Below are positions 1 to 8,925 of a stretch of 64,000 nt of DNA, in pieces. The notes beneath the pieces are model-generated. The model had not been told where the DNA came from, did no database searches, and saw only the letters and a program-made list of their open reading frames with translations. The position numbers and the translations under genes are program-made. The stretch is from Deltaproteobacteria bacterium ADurb.Bin207 (GTDB lineage: Bacteria; Myxococcota_A; Polyangia; Polyangiales; Polyangiaceae): assembly GCA_002070115.1 (NCBI GenBank), contig MWCO01000001.1, positions 62,001-126,000 on the forward strand, written 5' to 3'. Position 1 is the stretch's first letter; each line of letters begins with the position of its first letter.

Positions 1-1244
1 CAATCATCGGGTTTGGCAAAGGAGGCGACCCAACGACCCATGGCGGCCCACCGCAGGGCGTAAAGCCTGGTCCAGCCGAGGGCCTCGATGCCATGAGCGA
101 TACGCGCGGGTTCGGTGATACTTTGGGCACGTTCTTTCAACTTCCACTGGTTGAAGCCATGCAGACCGAGCAAAACGGTGGTCAAGGCAAGGAGCGCTTG
201 CCAGGGCAAACGTAGTTTCGCCGCTGTCGTATGCATTGCCGCGGCAACAAGGACGAAGCCCAGGGGCAGAAGGGGCGCAAAAAAACGGTAAAGATCGAGA
301 AAATCGCCGCCGATGCGGATGATATAAGGCACGAAGCAAAGCCATAAAGCAAACGAACTCCAAAGGATGAGTCTTTTGGCGTGGATGTGGGGATGCTCTT
401 TGGGATAGGTGTGCAACCAAGGCAGCAGCAGGCCCAAGGCGAATAGAAAGACCAAAGGCCATCCAAGTTCCTGTCCCGCGAGCACGACATACGCCCATCC
501 GCGTTTCATGAGTGCGGCGGATTCCCCCGAGGATTTGAGGTAATACGTATTGGGGAGCCAGTAGCCGTAGTAGCCGTATCGCCACAGCACGTGTGTGCCC
601 GTCAACAAGGCGTACACCCCTCCGACGACAGCCGTTTGCCGAAGATGGGGGCGATCGAATCGCAGCACCAGCAACAAGGTGATGACGATGGTGGCGACGA
701 GGGCACCTTCGGGACGAGCCAACGTGGTGAGTGTCAACAACATCGCCGTGACGAGGGCGTGTCGAAGGCTGGGAGCACGAGAGGCCAGATGGGCGGCCTC
801 GGCGATGGACCACGTAAGAAGCGCGCCAAAAAGGGGAGTTTCCAGCCCACCCATGGTCCATGCGGCGATGGGACAGGACAGCGCCGTTCCCACGAGAACG
901 AGGGCTGCGCCCTGGGAAGCCTGCGGTTCCAACTGCCACCACAGACGAGCCAGCCCGATGAGCCAAAGTACGGCCCCCACGCCTCCGAACCCTTGCATGA
1001 CCCGAACGGGATCGCCAAGTCCGTGAGCGATCGCCGCAAATACCATCCACAATGGGCTCGTATAGCCTTCCACCCGCTGGCCGAGATTGTATACCGGCTC
1101 GCCGTGCTCCCATAGCATGCGCCCATACCGAAGCGTGATGAATGCATCATCGGCAAAAAAATCGTAGGACCGCGCGTGGATCCACAACCCTGCCGCAGTC
1201 ACGATGACTAGCGAAATCAAGATGCGAAGATGCAACCGCTTCAC
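1..1244 (-). CDS. GT-C fold membrane glycosyltransferase (AftB-like), C-terminus outside window
   Basis: The reading frame starts at GTG 1244 and stays open to the window edge, so the C-terminus is missing. The N-terminus has one membrane helix and then the acidic loop motif FADDAFITLRYGR, followed by EGYTSPLW and later YGYWLPNTYYLK. These are signatures of polyprenyl-phosphate-sugar-dependent GT-C enzymes resembling arabinofuranosyltransferase AftB. About ten hydrophobic segments follow. Such enzymes transfer a sugar from a lipid carrier to an extracytoplasmic acceptor; the sugar and acceptor here are unknown. It is divergent from the GT2-CapK fusion 55 bases away, suggesting a shared surface-glycan role. 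A different long antisense-looking frame over 4-1113 is a shadow. The family call is good; the substrate is not inferable. Confidence 0.8.
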   Translation of the reverse strand, partial: MKRLHLRILISLVIVTAAGLWIHARSYDFFADDAFITLRYGRMLWEHGEPVYNLGQRVEGYTSPLWMVFAAIAHGLGDPVRVMQGFGGVGAVLWLIGLARLWWQLEPQASQGAALVLVGTALSCPIAAWTMGGLETPLFGALLTWSIAEAAHLASRAPSLRHALVTAMLLTLTTLARPEGALVATIVITLLLVLRFDRPHLRQTAVVGGVYALLTGTHVLWRYGYYGYWLPNTYYLKSSGESAALMKRGWAYVVLAGQELGWPLVFLFALGLLLPWLHTYPKEHPHIHAKRLILWSSFALWLCFVPYIIRIGGDFLDLYRFFAPLLPLGFVLVAAAMHTTAAKLRLPWQALLALTTVLLGLHGFNQWKLKERAQSITEPARIAHGIEALGWTRLYALRWAAMGRWVASFAKPDD

Positions 1245-1298
1245 AAGGCCATCCTAGTGACGGCATAGAATAGATCGTACAAGATTCGTGCTGGTCCC

Positions 1299-3581
1299 AT
1301 GACCGACATCCACGCAACTCGGGCCGTCTGTGCTACGCCTGCCTCATCTTCGCCCCCGACGATGAACACCATGACACAACCCGATTCCCATCCCCTTGTC
1401 CTGTCCGTCATTGCCCCATGCTTCAACGAGGAATTCAATGTCCCAGCTCTCGTCGAACGCGTTTTGCGCGTATTCGATCGAGGAGACCTGCAAGGTGAGC
1501 TGATCCTCATCGATGACGGAAGCTCCGATGGTACTCGTCGCGTCATCGAAGAGCAGCAAAGCCAGCATCCCGATCGTGTGGTAGGCCGTTTTCATGCAAG
1601 AAATAGCGGGATTGCAGCTTCTTGGAAAACGGGTGTGGCTGTCTCTCGCGGCGCGTACGTTTGTATCATCGATTCGGACTTGCAGTACCAACCCGAGGAT
1701 ATCCTTCGGTTATTTCGAACCCTCATCGAAACCAGCGTCGATATCGTACAAGGTTGGCGCAGCGCCGTGGGACGGGAAAGGGGCACCCGGTATCACCTGA
1801 GTCGTGGTCTGAACACGATCCTCAATTCCGCTTTCGACATGAGCCTTCGCGACAACAAAAGTGGGTTTGTGGTCTGCACCCGGGAGGTCATGCAAGACCT
1901 GCTTTCCTACGAAGGCAATTACCACTTCTGGCAAACCTTCCTCATGGTCGCTGCCCATGCGAAAGGCTACTCCTACCGCGAAATCGAGATCCTTTTCGAA
2001 AATCGTCGTCAAGGAACCTCCTTTCTCGACAAAGGCGCGTACCGGGCCTCCTTGCTGTCCTTCGCGGATATCGGAAAAGCCCTGTGGGAATACCGCTTTC
2101 GCCGTCCTGTGCCCGATGTGGCCACCCACTTTCTCAAACGTTATCCCGTGATCGATCGAACGCCCAAGCGGGGAATGGTTCGCGACCTCGAGTGGAAAGC
2201 CTATCTCGCGAGCTTCAACCACACGCATTGGATGATCACGCGGGATGTGGAGCATTACTACGAGACACTCAACAAAACCCAATGGCTGTCCATGAGCCAG
2301 ATGCGCGAGCTTCAAGACGAAAAGCTACGGCGGCTCATTCGCCATGCGTATCGTAACGTGCCGTATTACCGTGTGAAAATGCAGGAGGCGGGGGTTCATC
2401 CCGACGATATCCGCACGCAGGATGACCTTCATAAGCTCCCGTTGTTGTCGAAGCAAAACGTTCGCGATCACCTGTACTTCGACATCATGTCGGAAAACCA
2501 CGACAAGTCCGAGATACTCAAGATTTCCACCAGCGGTTCCACCGGTGAGCCCTTCGTTTGCTACGCGGATCGCGCGCAACTCGAGTTTCGATGGGCAGCC
2601 ACTCTCCGCTCCCAAGAATGGACCGGTTACCGTTTCGGGGACCCCTGTGTTCGTCTTTGGCACCAGACCCTCGGTATGTCCAAAGAGCAAGCCATCAAAG
2701 AGCGTCTCGACGCCCTGCTCGTTCGCCGAAAGTTCGTCCCCGTCTTCGAAATGAAAGAGGAGATGCTTGCCAAAACCCTTCGTGAGATTTCCGATTGGCA
2801 ACCAACCCTCATCGACGGTTATGCCGAGGCCCTCAATCTGCTCGCGCAATTCATTCACGCCTCGGAAGGATTACCCCACAAACCCCGCGGCATCATGTCT
2901 TCGGCACAAACCCTGCCCGAGGCGAGTCGTCGGATCATCGAAGATGCTTTTGGATGCAAGGTCTACGACAAATACGGGGGTCGGGAGTTTTCCGGTATCG
3001 CCTATGAGTGCGAAGCCCACGACGGTCATCATGTGGTCGGTGAAGGCTATATCGTGGAAATCCTTCGGGATGGTAAGCCCGCGGAACCAGGCGAAACAGG
3101 CGAGGTCGTCATTACGGACCTGAACAATACCTGCATGCCGTTCATTCGCTATCGCATCGGAGACCTCGCGGAAGCGGTCGACAATAGCCGTACGTGCTCT
3201 TGTGGACGTGGCTTGCCCCGCATTGGCAACATCGATGGTCGTGTGCAGTCGATCATCCAAGGCATCGATGGGCGATATCTTCCAGGTACGTTTTTCGCCC
3301 ACTATCTCAAAGAATTCGATTTCGCTTTCAAACTCTATCAGGTGGTGCAGGAAGAGCCCGATGCCATGTCGTTCAAGGTCGTGAAGGGCTCCCGCTTCTC
3401 CAACGATATCCTCGAACAGGTGCTTGCGACCTTTCGCCAATACCTCGGCGATTCCATGCGTATCGATGTCGAATTCGTGGACGATGTAGCCATGGTCCGC
3501 ACAGGCAAACGTTTGGCGAGCGTGTCGCGTTTACCCGTGGACTTTCAACGCAATGCGCCGCTTAAGATGTCGGGAATATAG
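1299..3581 (+). CDS. Fusion of GT2 glycosyltransferase and CapK/PaaK-like AMP-forming ligase
   Basis: The 760-residue protein has two parts. Residues about 30-270 form a family-2 glycosyltransferase with nucleotide-binding IDDGSSDGT near 71-79 and the DSD metal motif at 125-127. Residues about 300-750 resemble the phenylacetate-CoA ligase/CapK branch of the ANL superfamily: phosphate loop TSGSTGEP near 411, YGGREFSG and YRIGD further on. CapK-type proteins occur in polysaccharide clusters, where they are proposed to activate an acyl group as an adenylate. Here that activity is joined to a dolichol-phosphate-type sugar transferase. There is no membrane segment. The start is uncertain: ATG 1299 or the in-frame ATG 1362, neither with a good ribosome site. 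The gene is divergent from the GT-C gene. Confidence 0.88.
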   Translation: MTDIHATRAVCATPASSSPPTMNTMTQPDSHPLVLSVIAPCFNEEFNVPALVERVLRVFDRGDLQGELILIDDGSSDGTRRVIEEQQSQHPDRVVGRFHARNSGIAASWKTGVAVSRGAYVCIIDSDLQYQPEDILRLFRTLIETSVDIVQGWRSAVGRERGTRYHLSRGLNTILNSAFDMSLRDNKSGFVVCTREVMQDLLSYEGNYHFWQTFLMVAAHAKGYSYREIEILFENRRQGTSFLDKGAYRASLLSFADIGKALWEYRFRRPVPDVATHFLKRYPVIDRTPKRGMVRDLEWKAYLASFNHTHWMITRDVEHYYETLNKTQWLSMSQMRELQDEKLRRLIRHAYRNVPYYRVKMQEAGVHPDDIRTQDDLHKLPLLSKQNVRDHLYFDIMSENHDKSEILKISTSGSTGEPFVCYADRAQLEFRWAATLRSQEWTGYRFGDPCVRLWHQTLGMSKEQAIKERLDALLVRRKFVPVFEMKEEMLAKTLREISDWQPTLIDGYAEALNLLAQFIHASEGLPHKPRGIMSSAQTLPEASRRIIEDAFGCKVYDKYGGREFSGIAYECEAHDGHHVVGEGYIVEILRDGKPAEPGETGEVVITDLNNTCMPFIRYRIGDLAEAVDNSRTCSCGRGLPRIGNIDGRVQSIIQGIDGRYLPGTFFAHYLKEFDFAFKLYQVVQEEPDAMSFKVVKGSRFSNDILEQVLATFRQYLGDSMRIDVEFVDDVAMVRTGKRLASVSRLPVDFQRNAPLKMSGI

Positions 3582-3673
3582 AAATAATTTAGTGTATTCA
3601 ACTGGTTACGAACATGGCGACGAGCCGGGGGCTGGCCTTTCGAATGGCAGCCCTCGAAGCAGAAGGCGGCAAA

Positions 3674-5704
3674 CTACATGGCGGTAGGGGGAGCCGGCTC
3701 ATCGGGGGAACCGGCATGAGCCAGGGGAATCCCGATGAGCAGCAAGGCGAGAAAGACGAGAATGCCGATGGCGAGCCAGTTCGCGCCCATCCACGCGATC
3801 GAAGGAAATGGACTGTCGGTGAAAAAGACATAGCCGGCGATCACCAATCCCATGAGCGCTTCGCCAGCGATCAACCCCGAGGCTACCAATACACCAGTGT
3901 TTTCCGTGCGTGCCTTCTGCGCATCGTTGAGTTTGCGGCTTTCGACGAAGCGGTCGGTAATCCACCGGATGATGCCGCCGACAAAGATGGCGAACGTGGT
4001 TTCGAGAGGCAGGTACATGCCGACGGCTACGAGCATGGGGCTTTTCACGCGAACGAGCACGAGCGCGAGACCCATGATGATACCGACGATGACAAGGGGC
4101 CATGCCATTTCGCCGCCCACAATACCTTGGGATAAGACGGCCATCAGGCCAGCTTGTGGTGCGGGAAGTTTGGGGTCACCGAAGCCCGTTCCGCCCTCGG
4201 TGATATTCGAAGAGTGCAGAATATAGAGGGGAAAGAACATGACCGCGCCGGAGACGACGACGCCAAGGATATCGCCCACCTGCATTTTCCAAGGGGTGCC
4301 ACCGAGGATATGACCGACTTTGAGGTCCTGGAGCATTTCGCCAGCGACCGCGGATGAAACGCAAACCACGGTGGCCACGCCGAGAACGGCGGCCACGCCG
4401 GCCATGCCTTCCGCGCCCACGATGACCATCAACAGCGCGGCGATGATGAGCGTGGAGAGTGTGAGCCCGGAAATCGGGTTGTTGGAGGAGCCAATCGTAC
4501 CCACGAGGTTTCCGGATACAGCACCGAAGAAAAAGCCTGTGATGGCCATGACGACGGCGGCTACGAGGGCCGGAACGATGGCGCCCGCGAACCAGAAGTA
4601 CACGGCGACCATCGCCAACAGCACGAGAATGAGACCCAAGAACACGACTTTCATGTTCAAGTCTTTGTCCAGACGGCCCGTTTCCGCGTCGTCTCCTTGC
4701 GTGCTCTTTTTCAAATCCGAGATCGATCGTCGAATGCCCGTAGCCAAGCTTTTTCGCATCTTGAACAAGGTGTTGGCAGCACCGACGAGCATGCCACCGA
4801 CGGCGATGGGGCGAACCACGAACTTCCACACGAGCAAAGCTTGGGAGGACCAATCCAACGCTTCGCCGCCAGCCGCGGTGTGCTCGGCAATAAAAGAAGG
4901 TCCGAGCAAGTACATGAGGATCGGGACAAATAGGCCCCAGGCAAGCAAACCACCAGCGAAGTTCAAGGCACCGAGTTCAGGGCCGATGATATATCCCACA
5001 CCGAGATACGCGGGGCTGATGGCGGGAGCCGAAAAGGTGGCCACACCACCGGCTTTGATGGTTTCTGCAGACTTCTCGATACCAAGGCGAATCGTGCTTT
5101 TGCCAATCTCGCCCACGTGAATGACGAAGTCGCGCGAGGCGGTGAAGACCTTGACCGCGCCCAACAGATACACGCCCGCACCCGCTGCCATCGCGATGAA
5201 AAGCTGCTTCGCGGCACCGGCCCCCTTTTGCCCTGCCTTGTGGATTTCCGCCGCGGCCACCGATTCGGGAAAGGGAAGGTCCTTGTCGTTGACCATGACC
5301 CTTCGCAACAACGTCACGAAGAATATGCCGAGCAATCCACCCACGATCATGAGCGCGGAGGCTTTGGCATAGGCTTCGAAAGTTCCAAAGTCCCGATCCC
5401 AGGCTCCGGAAATGACAAATGCAGGGATGGTGAAGATCGCTCCCGCCGCGATCGACTCCCCAATGGAGCCCACCGTACGTGCAATATTCTCTTCGAGAAT
5501 CGATCCTTTCAGAAGTTTGAGCACCGCCATGCCAATGATGGCGGCGGGATAGGTGGCGGCGATGGTCATGCCGGCGCGTAAGCCAAGATAAGCATTCGCT
5601 GCCCCCAGGATGACCGTCATGACCAAACCAAGGAGAAGGGCGGCGACGGTAAACTCCCGCAGCGTCGTCTTCTCCGGCACGTAGGGCTTGAATTCGTTGG
5701 ACAC
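3674..5704 (-). CDS. OPT family oligopeptide/metal-chelate transporter
   Basis: This 676-residue integral membrane protein has roughly 14-16 hydrophobic segments. Its beginning, TTLREFTVAALLLGL and NAYLGLRAGMTIAATYPAA, is typical of the oligopeptide transporter (OPT) family. Conserved later stretches include SIGESIAAGAIFTIPAF and GSSNNPISGLT. OPT proteins import peptides, or iron-siderophore chelates in the YSL branch, driven by protons. The length matches bacterial members. The start is GTG 5704, preceded by a GGAGG ribosome site four bases upstream. A run of small residues plus Asp/Pro ends the protein. It is transcribed toward the fusion gene and is divergent from the hydrolase. The substrate cannot be told from sequence. 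Confidence 0.92.
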   Translation of the reverse strand: MSNEFKPYVPEKTTLREFTVAALLLGLVMTVILGAANAYLGLRAGMTIAATYPAAIIGMAVLKLLKGSILEENIARTVGSIGESIAAGAIFTIPAFVISGAWDRDFGTFEAYAKASALMIVGGLLGIFFVTLLRRVMVNDKDLPFPESVAAAEIHKAGQKGAGAAKQLFIAMAAGAGVYLLGAVKVFTASRDFVIHVGEIGKSTIRLGIEKSAETIKAGGVATFSAPAISPAYLGVGYIIGPELGALNFAGGLLAWGLFVPILMYLLGPSFIAEHTAAGGEALDWSSQALLVWKFVVRPIAVGGMLVGAANTLFKMRKSLATGIRRSISDLKKSTQGDDAETGRLDKDLNMKVVFLGLILVLLAMVAVYFWFAGAIVPALVAAVVMAITGFFFGAVSGNLVGTIGSSNNPISGLTLSTLIIAALLMVIVGAEGMAGVAAVLGVATVVCVSSAVAGEMLQDLKVGHILGGTPWKMQVGDILGVVVSGAVMFFPLYILHSSNITEGGTGFGDPKLPAPQAGLMAVLSQGIVGGEMAWPLVIVGIIMGLALVLVRVKSPMLVAVGMYLPLETTFAIFVGGIIRWITDRFVESRKLNDAQKARTENTGVLVASGLIAGEALMGLVIAGYVFFTDSPFPSIAWMGANWLAIGILVFLALLLIGIPLAHAGSPDEPAPPTAM

Positions 5705-5815
5705 AAGTCCTCCGATCGTGGTGATGGGTTGACTGCGAACCGACTCGCTGCGTACTCAGCTTCCGGTTTTCTGTTTTGGCCCAAACAACGGGCCTCCCCC
5801 CTTTACCATTGCGTC

Positions 5816-6673
5816 ATGCCCGGATTCAAACCATCGATATCCCTTTTCAACAGGAAAACTGTTGCCGTCGTTCTCGCTTCCTTGTTTCTCGTCGCTTGCC
5901 CTTTTTTCCTCATGCTTTTCGAAACCTCCTTCATCTATTACCCCTCCCGGCAAATCCTCGGCTCCCCGAGCGATGAAGGACTCATTTTCGAAGATATTCA
6001 TCGAACCACCTCCGATGGTCTGCGCATTCACGGTTGGCTGATGAAACCCACTTCCGAACCCGTGGCCTGGCTCCTGTTCAGCCACGGAAATGCCGGAAAT
6101 ATCTCCGGACGCCCCCGCATCGCCCAGCCCCTCGTCGCACGACGTGTTGCGGTATTGCTGTATGACTACCGGGGTTATGGAAAAAGCGAAGGAAACCCAG
6201 ATGAGCAAGGCACCTATCTGGATGGACAAGCCATGCTCGAGGAGCTTTTGTCCCGAGCCAGGCAGCCTCGTCAGGTTTTTCTTTTCGGTCGCTCGCTCGG
6301 AGGTGGCGTAAGTCATGAACTCGCCGTTCGGCATCCGGAGTTGGGGGGCCTCATCACCGACGCCACGTTCACGAGCATTCCGCAGCTTGCTCGTATTCTA
6401 TTTCCGATTCCCGGGGTGTGGCGAGTGATGCGCACACGCTACGACAACTTGTCGAAAGTACCGCAAATCAAGATTCCCCGGCTGGTGATGCACGGGACCC
6501 AGGACGAAATGATACCGTTTTCCATGGCCGAGCAGTTGCGCGACGCCACCAACCCCCCCGCGCAATTTTTCCCCATCTCTGGTGCAGGGCATAACGACAC
6601 ATTTCTTCGAGGCGGTAGCGAATACGCCGATGCCATCGTTCGTTTTATCGAACAATGCCAGTCATCGCCATGA
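5816..6673 (+). CDS. Membrane-anchored alpha/beta hydrolase
   Basis: This is a 285-residue serine hydrolase of the BEM46/YqkD-like group. An N-terminal hydrophobic helix at about residues 13-36 probably anchors it in the inner membrane. The catalytic triad is visible: nucleophile Ser160 in GRSLGGG, Asp230 in HGTQDEMIP, and His259 in GAGHNDTF. The oxyanion motif LFSHGNAGN and the YDYRGYGKS strand-loop also fit the family. I chose ATG 5816 because the longer frame from TTG 5729 would add 29 residues of unconvincing sequence over the OPT promoter region. Members are esterases or thioesterases of mostly unknown substrate. Confidence 0.88.
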   Translation: MPGFKPSISLFNRKTVAVVLASLFLVACPFFLMLFETSFIYYPSRQILGSPSDEGLIFEDIHRTTSDGLRIHGWLMKPTSEPVAWLLFSHGNAGNISGRPRIAQPLVARRVAVLLYDYRGYGKSEGNPDEQGTYLDGQAMLEELLSRARQPRQVFLFGRSLGGGVSHELAVRHPELGGLITDATFTSIPQLARILFPIPGVWRVMRTRYDNLSKVPQIKIPRLVMHGTQDEMIPFSMAEQLRDATNPPAQFFPISGAGHNDTFLRGGSEYADAIVRFIEQCQSSP

Positions 6674-6745
6674 CGCCTGTTTTTCGTCGGCTTTTCGACA
6701 GCACGGCGCGCATGCGCTAGCGTTTTTGCTTCCTCGGCCCGAACC

Positions 6746-8122
6746 ATGACCAAAGAACGTACGGAATTCACAATCCCCCACCGCGCTGGATCGATACGGG
6801 AGGTCTTCTCTCTGGCGGCACCCTTGATGATTGCTCATGCGAGCCAGTCGATGATGGGCGTGGTCGATACGTTTCTGATGGGCAGGGTGGGCAATGCGCA
6901 ACAGGGAGCCGTGGGCCTGGGTGGCGTGTTGCACTGGGCCGCCGTTTGCTTTTTCGCCGGCACGATGACGATCATCAGCGTACTTGTCGCGCAGGATTTT
7001 GGCGCCGGGCGCCCGGATATCGCTCGCCACGTGCGCGCGGGGTTGGTCTTCGTGGCCCCGATGAGTTTGCTCGTCTTCGCCTTGATTCCGTGGATACCGG
7101 AAGCGCTTTCCGTGATGCATCTGGCCGAGCAAGCCCGTCCCCACGCTGAAACATACTTGCAGATCCGCCTTTGGGGCGCGCCCCTGCTGCTTACGGCCTT
7201 TGCGTTGACCAGCTACTTGCGAGGCATCGGCGATACGCTAACACCGATGGGTGTTGCATTAATTGCTAATATTTTCAACGCGTTAGCTTCTGCTGTCCTG
7301 GTGTTTGGATGGATCGGATTTCCAGCGATGGGCGTAGCAGGGGCAGCCTGGGGAAGTGTAGCAGCCAGCGGACTCGAGGTGTTGCTTTACGCCTTCGCCT
7401 ACTATTTCAGCCCGACGGCCCGAGCCCATGGGTCGCGTCGGATCATCCTTCCTCGACGAACCGAGCTGTCGGCCTTTGTTTGGCTTGGCGTTCCCATCGG
7501 TGTGGCCTGGCTTTTCGAGATGGTGGCCTGGACTTCGTTTTCCGTTTACGCGGGAAGCCGCCCTCCCGAAGAACTCGCCGCCCATACCATCCTTTTTCAA
7601 TTTACCGGCTTCTGCTTCATGCCCGCGATGGCCATTGGTATCGCTGCTTCCACGCTGGTGGGCCAGTATTTGGGCGCTCAACGCCCCGATCTTGCCCGAG
7701 CCAGCGCCTACAGCGCTTCAGCGATCAGTGTGGCGTTCATGCTGGTAGTGGGATTTGCTCTCGTTTGGCAACGAGAATCCCTGATTCATGCTTTCAACCG
7801 GGATGCCACGGTGGTGGCGCTAGGTTCGAGTTTGGCGTTTATTGCGGCCCTGTACCAACCCTTCGACGGACTCGGCATGGTAGCGCAAGGTGTGCTTCGC
7901 GGGGCAAAACACACCGCAATTCCCACCATCGTCATGCTTGGCTCCGGACTTTTCGTGTTCATCCCTCTGGTTTGGTGGCTCGGCACCGAAAAAGAATTGG
8001 GAATTCGTGGGGCTTGGATCGCGGCCCTCGTGCATGTCGTCGTCGTAGCGATCCTGCTCGGTATCGCCGTGATGCGAAGTCGCGTGGTCCATGTTCCGAC
8101 CTCCTTGCCCGTGGAGGCTTGA
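6746..8122 (+). CDS. MATE family efflux transporter
   Basis: The 458-residue protein has 12 hydrophobic segments in two similar halves, as expected for the multidrug and toxic compound extrusion (MATE/NorM) family. The first half shows FSLAAPLMIAHASQSMMGVVD and the second a matching VPIGVAWLFEMVAW segment; TSYLRGIGDTLTPM and GVLRGAKHTAIP are the family's paired loop motifs. MATE proteins export cationic drugs and metabolites using a sodium or proton gradient. It starts at ATG 6746, 72 bases after the hydrolase stop and in the same direction, but co-transcription is only possible, not shown. Confidence 0.93.
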   Translation: MTKERTEFTIPHRAGSIREVFSLAAPLMIAHASQSMMGVVDTFLMGRVGNAQQGAVGLGGVLHWAAVCFFAGTMTIISVLVAQDFGAGRPDIARHVRAGLVFVAPMSLLVFALIPWIPEALSVMHLAEQARPHAETYLQIRLWGAPLLLTAFALTSYLRGIGDTLTPMGVALIANIFNALASAVLVFGWIGFPAMGVAGAAWGSVAASGLEVLLYAFAYYFSPTARAHGSRRIILPRRTELSAFVWLGVPIGVAWLFEMVAWTSFSVYAGSRPPEELAAHTILFQFTGFCFMPAMAIGIAASTLVGQYLGAQRPDLARASAYSASAISVAFMLVVGFALVWQRESLIHAFNRDATVVALGSSLAFIAALYQPFDGLGMVAQGVLRGAKHTAIPTIVMLGSGLFVFIPLVWWLGTEKELGIRGAWIAALVHVVVVAILLGIAVMRSRVVHVPTSLPVEA

Positions 8123-8186
8123 AGCAGGCAATTCTTCGGGATAATCTCGGGAAAATCAGGGTATAGACGAAAGGTGCGAGGACTCT

Positions 8187-8600
8187 ATGGGCGGCATGAG
8201 CTGGAAGTATATCGCGCCTTTTGGCGCTGACCCTGCACGCGTTCTGGCCGAAGCACATAAGGACGCTTTCGAGCGACGCGCGTACGGTAAGCCCTATTCG
8301 CGCCGTGAGCCGAGGGCTCGAAGCATCACCGCGCTGCGTCGCGCTTGCGCCGAGGACGGTACCTGCAGCATCATCGACGTTCTGCGGGTGGAGGAGGAGC
8401 CGTCGCCGGGTGTGGCCGGCAGAATGCCTCGGGGCTTGATCGAGTCCGTTTGCGGAACGCCTCGCCCCGGTCTTGCGCAGGTCGAGGATGCTTTACCGAT
8501 ACTCTATGAGCAGCTCCATCGTGGGGAGGCCGGGTTCGTCGTCGCCTACGACGGTGAAAAGCCCGTACACGTCGGATTTTTTGGCTGGTCCTTTGATTGA
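8187..8600 (+). CDS. Hypothetical protein
   Basis: This is a 137-residue soluble protein I do not recognise. It has no signal peptide or membrane helix. It begins MGGMSWKYIAPFGADPARVL and has an Arg-rich middle (about residues 30-60) and an acidic, aromatic C-terminus ending FFGWSFD. Codon third positions are GC-rich like the neighbours, which supports coding. A GAGGA stretch sits a few bases before ATG 8187. It lies downstream of the MATE gene in the same direction, with 64 bases between. A second in-frame ATG at 8196 is possible. Confidence 0.6.
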   Translation: MGGMSWKYIAPFGADPARVLAEAHKDAFERRAYGKPYSRREPRARSITALRRACAEDGTCSIIDVLRVEEEPSPGVAGRMPRGLIESVCGTPRPGLAQVEDALPILYEQLHRGEAGFVVAYDGEKPVHVGFFGWSFD

Positions 8601-8925
8601 CCGGGACGGATGTCCTTGAAGCCGGTTTGAGGTCGAAAAAAGCAGCGGTTTCGGCGGCAAAGGGCGTGAGGGATGTGCTTCGTAGCTTCTTCGGGCGTGC
8701 CTTGACTTCCGCCTGGTGTTCGGTTTTCCTATGGCTCCGGGATGGTGGACGCAAGGAATCGTCGGTGAGAAACGTGAATGCGTTCGTGACGCCCTTCTAT
8801 GTACCAATTTTTCGATATTCCCGATGATTGCAGACGGTATTCCTGTTTATGAATACGCCTTGAAATTCGGAACCTTGACCATAACCCTCATCGGGGGTGA
8901 TTGAACTCCGTCACTGGTGATACGC
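8601..8925. other. Intergenic region, no convincing gene
   Basis: A TTG-started frame of 76 codons (8597-8827) overlaps the previous stop codon and has partly coding-like composition, but it has no recognisable features and no ribosome site. A second short frame at 8716-8904 overlaps it. I treat both as unproven. The downstream half is AT-richer, marking the transition into the sodium symporter pair. Confidence 0.4.

Noticed and set aside
4-1113. Long leftward frame of about 369 codons
   Set aside because: Very Arg/Ser-rich, no family features. A different frame on the same strand encodes the GT-C enzyme with its DDAF and PNTYY motifs.
3852-5120. Long rightward frames antisense to the OPT transporter
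   Set aside because: They mirror the strong codon bias of the membrane protein and have no domain, ribosome site or signal features.
8597-8827. Possible 76-codon gene after the hypothetical gene
   Set aside because: TTG start, no ribosome site, no homologous features; left as unproven in the intergenic entry.
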